Source: Paraburkholderia atlantica (GTDB lineage Bacteria > Pseudomonadota > Gammaproteobacteria > Burkholderiales > Burkholderiaceae). Taken from it: a stretch of 64,000 nucleotides of DNA. Within the stretch, counting starts at the first letter, position 1. Each line of letters opens with the position of its first letter. The notes beneath the pieces were generated by a model, which saw only the letters and a list, made by a program, of their open reading frames with translations, was not told the origin of the DNA and did not search any database. Position numbers and translations under genes: made by a program. Shown piece by piece: positions 53,826 through 61,591 of the stretch. Where the stretch lies: the NCBI RefSeq assembly GCF_009362785.1, contig NZ_WHNQ01000002.1:1-64000 (forward strand). The letters are read 5' to 3'.

Positions 53826-55559
53826 GTGCTTTCATTCCTGCTGAAGCTGCGCACCCGCGCCCAACGCCTTTTCCGCCTCTCCGATGCCCACACGATGCTG
53901 ATGTGGTCGGTCGTCGTCGGCATTGCGGGCGCGTTCGCCACCGTTGCGTTTCGCAAGGGCATCGAACTGCTGCAACTGGCGATCACCGGTCACTCCGGTA
54001 GCTTCGTCGAAACGGCGCGCAGCCTGCCGTGGACCGTGCGCATCTGGGTGCCGGCCGCGGGCGGTCTGGTCGCCGGCGTGTTTCTGCTGATCGCGCAGCG
54101 TCACGCCGACAGGCACCCTCACTCCGACTACATGGAAGCCGTCGCGATCGGCGACGGCGCCGTGCCGGTGCGCCTGAGCCTGTGGCGCAGCGTGTCGTCG
54201 CTGTTCACGATCGCGAGCGGCGGCTCGATCGGCCGTGAAGGTCCGATGGTGCAGCTCGCCGCGCTCGCCTCGTCGCTGATCGGCCGCTGGGTCCACTTCG
54301 ATCCGCCGCGGCTGCGCCTGCTCGTCGCGTGCGGCGCGGCGGCCGGTATCACGTCCGCGTACAGCGCGCCGATCGCGGGCGCGTTTTTCGTCACCGAGAT
54401 CGTGCTCGGCTCGATCGCGATGGAGAGCTTCGGGCCGGTGGTGGTCGCGGCGGTCGTCGCAAACATCACGATGCGCGAATTCGCTGGCTACAAGCCCCCC
54501 TACGAGATGCCGGAGTTCCCGACCGTAACCGGTCCCGAGGTGCTGCTGTTCGTCGCGCTCGGCGCGTTGTGCGGCGCGGCCGCGCCCCAGTTCCTGCGGT
54601 TGCTCGATGCCTCGAAGCGGACCTTTCGCAAGCTGCCGGTGGCGCTGCCGGTGCGGCTCGCAATCGGCGGTCTCGTGGTCGGCATCATTTCGGTCGCGGA
54701 GCCCGAGGTTTGGGGCAACGGCTACAGCGTCGTGAACTCGATCCTGCATTCGCCGTGGACGTGGTCCGCGCTCGTGCTCGTGCTGGTCTGCAAGCTCGCG
54801 GCAACCGCGGCGACGGCCGGCTCCGGCGCGGTCGGCGGCGTGTTCACGCCGACCCTGTTCGTCGGCGCGGCGGTCGGCTCGCTGTTCGGCCAAGGCATGC
54901 ACGCGTTGTGGCCGGATGCGACGTCGGCCGCTTATGCGTATGCGATGGTCGGCATGGGCGCGTTCCTCGCGGGCGCGACCCAGGCGCCGCTGATGGCGAT
55001 CCTGATGATCTTCGAGATGACGTTGAGCTATCAGGTCGTGCTGCCGCTGATGGTGTCGTGCGTGGTCGCGTATTTCATCGCGCGGGCGATCGGCAAGACC
55101 TCGATGTATGAGATCACGCTGCGCCGCAATCGCGAGGAGCAGGAACGCACGCGGCTGCGCGCGACGCAGATGCGCGAGCTGATTCGCCCCGCGCAGACCG
55201 TCGTGCCGCCGAACGCGACCGTGCACGACATGACGCGCGTGTTCCTCGAATATCCGGTCAAGTATCTGTATGTCGCGAACGACTCGGGCGCGTTTCTCGG
55301 CGTGGTCGCGCTGAAGGACATCACGTCCGATCTGCTCGATCGGACCGACACGTCGATGAAAACCGCCGCCGACTATCTGCAGCCGCATTTCGACGTGCTG
55401 ACGCCGGACATGTCGCTCGCCGTCGCGCTGCAGCACTTCATGGCGTTCCAGGGCGAGCGGCTGCCGGTGATCGAGAGCACCGCGCATCCGAAGCTCGCCG
55501 GCGTCGTCTACAAGACCTCGCTGCTCGACGCGTACTTCCGCATGAATCCGTCGCGCTAG
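53826..55559 (+). CDS. ClC family chloride channel/transporter with CBS domains
   Basis: 577 aa, GTG start at 53826. The ClC pore signatures are present: GSIGREGPMVQ (gating Glu) near residue 135 and GSGAVGGVFTPTLFVGA near residue 335. About ten transmembrane helices precede a cytosolic C-terminal CBS pair (LIRPAQTVVPPNATVHDMTR, then HFDVLTPDMSLAVALQHFMA). Bacterial ClC proteins with CBS domains are chloride/proton exchangers or channels; the direction is not readable from sequence. Confidence 0.92.
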   Translation: MLSFLLKLRTRAQRLFRLSDAHTMLMWSVVVGIAGAFATVAFRKGIELLQLAITGHSGSFVETARSLPWTVRIWVPAAGGLVAGVFLLIAQRHADRHPHSDYMEAVAIGDGAVPVRLSLWRSVSSLFTIASGGSIGREGPMVQLAALASSLIGRWVHFDPPRLRLLVACGAAAGITSAYSAPIAGAFFVTEIVLGSIAMESFGPVVVAAVVANITMREFAGYKPPYEMPEFPTVTGPEVLLFVALGALCGAAAPQFLRLLDASKRTFRKLPVALPVRLAIGGLVVGIISVAEPEVWGNGYSVVNSILHSPWTWSALVLVLVCKLAATAATAGSGAVGGVFTPTLFVGAAVGSLFGQGMHALWPDATSAAYAYAMVGMGAFLAGATQAPLMAILMIFEMTLSYQVVLPLMVSCVVAYFIARAIGKTSMYEITLRRNREEQERTRLRATQMRELIRPAQTVVPPNATVHDMTRVFLEYPVKYLYVANDSGAFLGVVALKDITSDLLDRTDTSMKTAADYLQPHFDVLTPDMSLAVALQHFMAFQGERLPVIESTAHPKLAGVVYKTSLLDAYFRMNPSR

Positions 55560-55711
55560 CACCTTCGCGCGAGCTTCGCGGCGCGCGATGCAAAGCGCCG
55601 CGGATTCTCTACAATGGACAGACCGCCGGCCCCTCATGCGGCCGGCACGCGTGAGCCCGGCATGGGCGCAGCGAAAGCGCCCGCCCTATCCGCCGCATAG
55701 TCGGAGCGAAG

Positions 55712-57049
55712 ATGAGCGAACCGTCCCCCGAGGCCGTACGCCGCGATCAGGCCGGCTGGATTTTCGTGCATATCGAAGGCGAGCCGTACGATCGCGGCGA
55801 GCAGCACGGCCAGTTGCTCGCCGACGAAATCAGAAACGCGATCCGCACCGCGCGCTATCTCGCCAGGTGGGACACCGGCGAGGAGTTCGACACCTTCGTC
55901 AACGCCGCGACGAGCCAGTTCGCGAGCAAGCTCGACACCGAATTCGCCGACGAAATCCATGGCATCGCCGACGGCGCGAAGCTGCCGTTCGCCGAAGTGC
56001 TCGCGTGGAACGGCTACATGGATCTGCTGCAAAGCTGGTGGCCGACGCATGCGGCCCAGGCGCAGCCGCATCTGGGCGCGAAACTGTGGCGCGGGCGGCG
56101 CGGCCACCATTGCAGCGCGTTCATCGCGACCGGCAACGCGACGCGCGACGGCCGCATCGTGATGGCGCACAACTCGTGGGACCGCTATGCGGCCGGCGAC
56201 GCGTTCAACGTCGTGTTCGACATCGTGCCCGACCGCGGCAACCGCATCCTGATGCAGGGCCTGCCGGGCTGCATCTCGAGCCTGACCGATTTCTGGGTCA
56301 CGGCGGCCGGCCTGATGATCACCGAAACGACAATTTCAAACTTCGCGGGCTACAACCCGGCCGGCGCGCCCGAGTTCTATCGCTCGCGGCGCGCGTCGCA
56401 ATACGCGAACAGCATCAAGGAATGGTGCGACATGTTTTCGCTCGCGAACAACGGCGGCTACGCGAACAGCTGGCTGCTCGGCGACACGAAGACCGGCGAG
56501 ATCGCGCGTTACGAACTCGGGCTGCACTATTCGGGCTTCGAAACCACCAAAGATGGTTTCTACAGCGGCTACAACACCGCGACGGATCTGAAGATCCGCA
56601 ACCAGGAATGCATCGGCGAAGGCGAGGACTATACCGACGTGCGCAAGAACGGCGCGCGGCGTCTGCGTTTCATGCAGCTCGAGGAAATGCATCGCGGCAG
56701 TATCGACGTCGAACTCGCGAAGCAGATGATCGCCGATCATCACGACGTCTATCTCGATCGCAACGACAACCCGTGCTCGCGCACGATCTGCGGCCATCTG
56801 GAGCTCGACGACGCGCGCTTCGGCGGCACCGATCACGGCCCGTTCAATCCGTGGGGCGCGAACGACGGCAAGGTGGTCGATAGTGAAATGGCGCGCGAGA
56901 TGGCGTTTACCGCGCGCTGGGGGCATCCATGCGGCCGGCCGTTCGACGCGCAGGCGTTCATGAAGCGGCATCCACAGTGGAACTGGCTGAACGGCTATAT
57001 GCGCGACCGGCCGTCATGGCCGTGGACGCGCTTCGACGTGCTGCGCTAA
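55712..57049 (+). CDS. C45 family / phospholipase B-like Ntn-hydrolase
   Basis: 445 aa. The autocatalytic N-terminal nucleophile motif HHCSAFIATGNATRDGRIVM lies about 130 residues in, with Cys as the likely new N-terminus, followed by AHNSWDRYAAGDAF, as in C45 peptidases and phospholipase B-like proteins. No signal peptide is seen, so it is cytosolic. Such proteins release an N-terminal propeptide and act on amides or phospholipid ester bonds; the substrate here is unknown. It is preceded by a ClC gene without a clear functional link. Confidence 0.85.
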   Translation: MSEPSPEAVRRDQAGWIFVHIEGEPYDRGEQHGQLLADEIRNAIRTARYLARWDTGEEFDTFVNAATSQFASKLDTEFADEIHGIADGAKLPFAEVLAWNGYMDLLQSWWPTHAAQAQPHLGAKLWRGRRGHHCSAFIATGNATRDGRIVMAHNSWDRYAAGDAFNVVFDIVPDRGNRILMQGLPGCISSLTDFWVTAAGLMITETTISNFAGYNPAGAPEFYRSRRASQYANSIKEWCDMFSLANNGGYANSWLLGDTKTGEIARYELGLHYSGFETTKDGFYSGYNTATDLKIRNQECIGEGEDYTDVRKNGARRLRFMQLEEMHRGSIDVELAKQMIADHHDVYLDRNDNPCSRTICGHLELDDARFGGTDHGPFNPWGANDGKVVDSEMAREMAFTARWGHPCGRPFDAQAFMKRHPQWNWLNGYMRDRPSWPWTRFDVLR

Positions 57050-57265
57050 CGCATGGCGGACGCGCGTGCCGGTTCGTGCGATGATGGAATCTTCAATACG
57101 GTTTTGTCGCAAATGTGCGCGCTTTGCAGTATTTGCCATCTAAGATGGTAAGGAGCTTGGGCTGCGCAGCGTGACGCCGTCCTTGGCTTGCACCGTCCTT
57201 TCGACGCGGGACGGCACAGGGTTTGCTCGATTGTCAGCGCCGCATGAGCTTTAGGAGGTCGGGCG

Positions 57266-57520
57266 ATGAAAACCTCGACACTGTTAATCATGGTGACGCT
57301 GTCAGCCTCGTGCTTCGCCGCGCCGGTTCATACCGCGCCGGACAGCAAGGATTCCATTACGCTTGCGCAACGCGTGGACGCCGCACCGGTCGCGCCTCCT
57401 GCGCCGGACGTGGCGAGCGCCGATGCGGGCCGTCCGCAGCACTGGGAGCATATTGCGCTGCCGAAGTCCCGACATCTGGAACGCAGCCTGACCGGGCAGC
57501 ACGAGCATCTGACCACGTGA
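57266..57520 (+). CDS. Small secreted protein, 84 aa
   Basis: AGGAGG stands 8 nt before the ATG. Signal peptide MKTSTLLIMVTLSASCFA; the mature part is Ala/Pro-rich (VAPPAPDVASADAG) with a Trp-His-rich centre (PQHWEHIALPKSRHLERS). No known family recognised. Strong initiation signal and export signature support it. Confidence 0.65.
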   Translation: MKTSTLLIMVTLSASCFAAPVHTAPDSKDSITLAQRVDAAPVAPPAPDVASADAGRPQHWEHIALPKSRHLERSLTGQHEHLTT

Positions 57521-57712
57521 GCGCGGCTGCAACGGCGGGCGATGGCGCGGCCGCGACGGCGCGCTCGCCCGGGTTGCGCCGGCTGTCATGAAGATGGGGT
57601 GGCGATGCGCGCGGGATTGCGACACACTGCGAGAAACTCATCGCGGCGAGGCGCTGGCTTTTCGCGGCGGCAATAACAACGTGACTAACTCGAGCTCGAC
57701 AGGAGCATGCGC

Positions 57713-57943
57713 ATGACCGCCTCGGACATCCCCGGCGAATCGATCGATCTGCAGATCGCCGATCTTCTCAGCGAAGTCAAATTTCCGACCAACAAGGACG
57801 CGCTCGTCGACGCGGCGCGCGAAGCCGGCGCGAGCAACGAGGTGCTGGCGATGCTCGATAGCATGCCGGAGCAGGATTATGTGGACATCGAGTCGGTCAC
57901 GCGTCTGATCGGCGGCAATTATGGTCCGGGCTTAGGCATCTGA
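57713..57943 (+). CDS. DUF2795 domain protein, 76 aa
   Basis: ATG at 57713 with AGGAG 7 nt upstream (an ATG at 57707 is too close). Contains VKFPTNKDALVDAAREAGAS, the pattern of the DUF2795 family, a small fold found in many bacteria, and ends in LIGGNYGPGLG. Soluble; function unknown. Confidence 0.8.
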   Translation: MTASDIPGESIDLQIADLLSEVKFPTNKDALVDAAREAGASNEVLAMLDSMPEQDYVDIESVTRLIGGNYGPGLGI

Positions 57944-57974
57944 AGCCGGATTCACACACGCGTCACTTCACCCC

Positions 57975-59042
57975 TCAGAACTGCGACGACGCCGCGATCC
58001 GCGTGCGCGGCACCCGTGTCACACGGCGTGTCGTGCCGGTGCTTTCGAGCGCGTCTTCGGCCATGTCGCGCGCGGCGTGATCGTCGGACCCGCTCACCTG
58101 CGCTACCGCCCGCACCAGCGCCGCGCTACGCGAATCTCGCGCATGCGCGCTTTCCGGCTGAAAATGCTCGACCAGATGATCGATGAACGTCCGTACCTTC
58201 GCCGGCAGATGCAGCCGGCTTGGATACGCAATCGTGATTTCGATGGGCGGCAGGCTGTACTGGTCGAGCAGACGCACGAGCCGCCCGGCGGCCAGATCCC
58301 GCCCGATCAGGTAGCTCGGCAGAATCGCCACGCCCATGCCCAGCAGCGCGAACTGCCGCAGCATCTCGGCGTTGTTCGCCGCGATCGCGTTGGTCGGCCG
58401 CACCCGCACTTCGCCGTCCGGCCCGCTGAACACGCGCTCCTCGCCGCCGCCCTGATCGGTCGGCCGGCTTAGGCACGAATGGCTGAGCAGATCCTCGGGG
58501 CGTTTCGGCGTGCCGTGCTGCGCCAGATACTCGGGCGTCGCGCACACCGTCATGTAGCCGGTCGTGAGCCGCCGCGTGACGATGCTCGCGCTGCGCATCT
58601 GCCGCGCAACCAGGATACCGACGTCGAAGCCCTCTTCGACGAGATCGACGTGGCGGTCCGCGAGCGTGACGTCGGGCACCACGTCCGGGTAGCGCGCCGC
58701 GTACGACTGCACGACCGGCGCGAGACTATGCAGTCCGAACACGACCGGCGCGACGATGCGCAGCGTGCCGACTGGCTCGTGATTGCGCGCCACCACCATC
58801 TGCTCGACGCCTTCCAGATCGGCAAGGATGTGACGTACGCGCTCCAGATAGGTCGCGCCGGATTCGGTCAGCGACAGACGGCGGGTCGTGCGGTTCAGCA
58901 AGCGGGTGCCGAGCCGCGCTTCGAGATCCGCGACGTGCCGCGTGACGACCGCGGTGGACAAATCCAGCGCGCCCGCCGCGCCAACGAAACTGCCGAGGTC
59001 CGCCACCTTGACGAACACGCGCATCGACTGCAGTTGATTCAT
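57975..59042 (-). CDS. LysR-family transcriptional regulator with C-terminal extension
   Basis: 355 aa from the ATG at 59042. HTH SFVGAAGALDLSTAVVTRHV, then LEARLGTRLLNRTTRRLSLT; effector domain LRIVAPVVFGLHSLAPVV and GFDVGILVARQM. After the usual end near FIDHLVEHFQPE it carries about 55 extra residues rich in Arg, Ala, Ser and Thr (RRVTRVPRTRIAASSQF), an unusual tail. It is divergent from a 70-aa gene with a shared 15-bp motif between them. Confidence 0.88.
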   Translation of the reverse strand: MNQLQSMRVFVKVADLGSFVGAAGALDLSTAVVTRHVADLEARLGTRLLNRTTRRLSLTESGATYLERVRHILADLEGVEQMVVARNHEPVGTLRIVAPVVFGLHSLAPVVQSYAARYPDVVPDVTLADRHVDLVEEGFDVGILVARQMRSASIVTRRLTTGYMTVCATPEYLAQHGTPKRPEDLLSHSCLSRPTDQGGGEERVFSGPDGEVRVRPTNAIAANNAEMLRQFALLGMGVAILPSYLIGRDLAAGRLVRLLDQYSLPPIEITIAYPSRLHLPAKVRTFIDHLVEHFQPESAHARDSRSAALVRAVAQVSGSDDHAARDMAEDALESTGTTRRVTRVPRTRIAASSQF

Positions 59043-59247
59043 GGGACCACTCCTGCCTCGGTAAAGCCGGGCCGGCGCAATTGTTGCCGCCTGTATCGAC
59101 CCACGCCGCATGGGCGCGGGCCTGCCCAACCCAACCGATTCTAGCTATCGGACATGTCCCAACCCTGACCCAGACATGACATTCCGGTCAGATTCGACGT
59201 GGCGTGTCGATCTCGCCACTATTGCCGCGTCTATTGTGGCTTTTATC

Positions 59248-59262
59248 TAGGTATAAACCCTA
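59248..59262 (+). promoter_or_regulatory. TAGGTATAAACCCTA motif upstream of the 70-aa gene
   Basis: Same 15 bases as at 5899-5913 and in the same orientation to the gene; here the dyad extends to CTAGG-N7-CCTAG. TTATC stands just upstream in both copies. It lies 47 nt before the ATG. Confidence 0.55.
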
Positions 59263-59308
59263 GTCTACTGGTAAGATAGCGGCCGAAGGAAATTACCGCC
59301 ACATCGCC

Positions 59309-59521
59309 ATGCCACATCGTTTTCATCTGCTCGAAAAAATCGCGTTTTCGCTGGTTTGCTGGTCGGCCGCCGCCAGCTCGGCGTATATCGCTTACGAGCG
59401 CTGCCCGGATATCAAGGTCGCGCTGCACGCCGGGGCAAATTTCCTCGACGCCAGCGGCCAATACGCGTTCGCGTGCACGGCGCCCGCCGCCGAAGCCTGC
59501 GCGCAACTGCCGGTCGACTGA
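59309..59521 (+). CDS. Small membrane-anchored protein, 70 aa
   Basis: ATG at 59309. One hydrophobic stretch LVCWSAAASSAYIAY near residues 15-30, then a short extracytoplasmic or cytosolic part with Cys pairs (ERCPDIK, FACTAPAAEACAQ). No known family. Ribosome-binding signal is weak, but the motif at 59248 supports a promoter. Confidence 0.5.
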   Translation: MPHRFHLLEKIAFSLVCWSAAASSAYIAYERCPDIKVALHAGANFLDASGQYAFACTAPAAEACAQLPVD

Positions 59522-59606
59522 TCTTTGCGGTTTTAGCCGTATCCGACGCGCGATCCGCCGGAGTCGCGCGTTTTCACATCCGCTCCTGCGGGCTCGACGC
59601 CCACTG

Positions 59607-60224
59607 TCACGCATCGCGCCCGAACACCACGCGCGAGAAAAAGCCCGCCAGCACCATTTCGGCCATCTCCGTCGGCACATTCTGCGGATCGACCGTGTAG
59701 AAGAACTGCACGCCGTCGCACAGACCCATCAGGCCGATCGCGAGCTGCTCGGGCGGCATCGACATCGGCGTGCCCACGCGCTCTGAGAACTCGCGCACAT
59801 AGGCGCTCAACTGTTCGATCTTTTCGTGCATGAACGCGTTGAAGCGCAGCCGGAAGCGGCCGTCGCGGACCGCCAGCAGCTTCGCCTCGACCCACAGCAG
59901 AAAACACTTGTTCTCGCGATGCAGCGAGCTGTAGTAGCGCAGCACGCGCGCCTCCATCTCCTCGCGCGACGCCGCGCTCTCGAAGATCGCATGCAGTCCC
60001 GCCTGCATCGCTTCGTGATCGCGCCGCAATAGCTCCAGAAACAGCTCGGTCTTGCTGCGGAAATTCGAATAGAACGCGCCGCGCGTATAGCCGGCCGCCG
60101 CCGCGATGTCCTCGACACTCGCCGCAACGAAGCCCTTCTTCATGAAGGTTGCCTGCGCAGCATCGAGCAGCCGCCCCCGCGTCTGGTCCTTGCTTTGCTC
60201 TCGTGTCAGTCTTTGACGTTTCAT
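59607..60224 (-). CDS. TetR-family repressor of the RND operon
   Basis: 205 aa from the ATG at 60224. N-terminal HTH FVAASVEDIAAAAGYTRGAF followed by YSNFRSKTELFLELL, a typical AcrR-type TetR DNA-binding domain; the C-terminal ligand domain is helical. Divergent from the RND operon with a 34-bp nested dyad between. It likely represses both units and is released by a pump substrate. Confidence 0.92.
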   Translation of the reverse strand: MKRQRLTREQSKDQTRGRLLDAAQATFMKKGFVAASVEDIAAAAGYTRGAFYSNFRSKTELFLELLRRDHEAMQAGLHAIFESAASREEMEARVLRYYSSLHRENKCFLLWVEAKLLAVRDGRFRLRFNAFMHEKIEQLSAYVREFSERVGTPMSMPPEQLAIGLMGLCDGVQFFYTVDPQNVPTEMAEMVLAGFFSRVVFGRDA

Positions 60225-60263
60225 GGCCGCAAGCCTAGCATCCAAAAGAATTCAAATCCATCT

Positions 60264-60297
60264 ATACATTCAGATACAGGAGTGTATTAGAATGCAT
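60264..60297. promoter_or_regulatory. Nested dyad operator between tetR-like and RND genes
   Basis: Outer arms ATACATTC / GAATGCAT and inner arms ATACA-N4-TGTAT share one centre at 60280/60281, so 26 of 34 positions are symmetric. It lies 40 nt upstream of the TetR start and 113 nt upstream of the RND adaptor. The arms resemble the AcrR operator half-site. Confidence 0.78.
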
Positions 60298-60409
60298 TTC
60301 GTCATCCAAAGCCATACTTGTATGCCATTAGCATGAAGCGGCGTGCAGGTCTTCGCTGGCGGGCCGCGCGGCTTGCCGTGTTCGTTCGCTGTCTCCAGTT
60401 GGGGTAATT

Positions 60410-61591
60410 GTGAAGCGTCCCGGTTCTCCCGCATCGTCAGCGATGCGCCAGCAGTCTCCCCCATCCCTTCAGCTCGGTTTGTCCAGCCGGACCTGCGCGC
60501 TGGCGCTGGCAGGCGTGCTCGCGCTCGCGGCCTGCTCGAAAAAGGAAGCCGCGGCACCCGTGCCGCGCCCGGTGGTCGCGCTCGCCGTGCATGCGGACGG
60601 TCACGCGCTGCAAGCGGCGTCGCTGCCGGGCGAAGTGCAGGCGCGCTATTCGACGCCGCTGTCGTTTCGCGTCGCCGGCAAGATCATCGAGCGGCGGGTG
60701 CGGCTCGGCGACACGGTGAAGAGCGGCGAAGTCGTCGCCCTGCTCGACCCGGCAGATGCGCAGAAAAACGCCGCCAGCACGCAGGCGCAGCTCGACGCGG
60801 CGCAGCACAACCTCGCCTATGCGCAGCAACAGCTCGAACGCGACAAGGCGCAGGCCAAAGAAAACCTGATCGCGCCTGCGCAGCTGGAACAGACCACCAA
60901 CGCCTACGCGTCCGCGCTCGCACAGCGCGATCAGGCGCAGCAGCAGGCGGCGCTCGCGAAGAACCAGCTGCAGTACACGACGCTCACCGCCGGTCATGCG
61001 GGCGTCATCACGGCTGAACAGGCGGATACCGGGCAAAACGTGTCGGCGGGTCAAGCCGTCTACAACCTCGCGTGGAGCGGCGACGTCGACGTGCTGTGCG
61101 ACGTGCCCGAGAGCGCACTCGCCGCATTCGCGGTCGGCCAGAACGCGAGCGTCATGCTCGCCGCGCTGCCGGGCCGCAAGCTCAGCGCGCGCGTGCGCGA
61201 GCTGTCGCCGGCCGCCGATCCGCAAAGCCGCACGTGGCGTGCGCGTCTGACGCTGCTCGATGCCGGCGCCGACGTGCGCCTCGGCATGACCGCCGACGTC
61301 ACGCCGGCCGTGCCGCTCGCCGTGGCGGCCGCGCAGCACGGCGTGTTCACGCTGCCCGTCACCGCGCTGTTCCACGAGGGGCGCGAACCGGCCGTGTGGG
61401 TCGTGCGCGCCGCGGACAACACGCTCGAGCTGCGTCGCGTGACCGTCACGCGCTACTACGAGCGCACGTTCGTCGTCAGCGAGGGCCTGAAAGATGGCGA
61501 AAGCGTCGTGCTGCAAGGGGTGCACACCGTGAGCGCCGGCGAGAAAGTCCGCGCGATCGCGCCGCTGCATCCCGAGGACTTCGCTTCATGA
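60410..61591 (+). CDS. RND efflux periplasmic adaptor (membrane fusion) lipoprotein
   Basis: 393 aa. Signal sequence with lipobox LALAAC-SKKEA. The HlyD-like body has YSTPLSFRVAGKIIERRVRLG (lipoyl half), a coiled-coil hairpin rich in Gln/Ala (about residues 110-180), and a beta-barrel with RTWRARLTLLDAGADVRLGM. Start GTG at 60410 with GGGG upstream, or ATG at 60443. Overlaps the pump gene by 4 nt (ATGA). Confidence 0.93.
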   Translation: MKRPGSPASSAMRQQSPPSLQLGLSSRTCALALAGVLALAACSKKEAAAPVPRPVVALAVHADGHALQAASLPGEVQARYSTPLSFRVAGKIIERRVRLGDTVKSGEVVALLDPADAQKNAASTQAQLDAAQHNLAYAQQQLERDKAQAKENLIAPAQLEQTTNAYASALAQRDQAQQQAALAKNQLQYTTLTAGHAGVITAEQADTGQNVSAGQAVYNLAWSGDVDVLCDVPESALAAFAVGQNASVMLAALPGRKLSARVRELSPAADPQSRTWRARLTLLDAGADVRLGMTADVTPAVPLAVAAAQHGVFTLPVTALFHEGREPAVWVVRAADNTLELRRVTVTRYYERTFVVSEGLKDGESVVLQGVHTVSAGEKVRAIAPLHPEDFAS

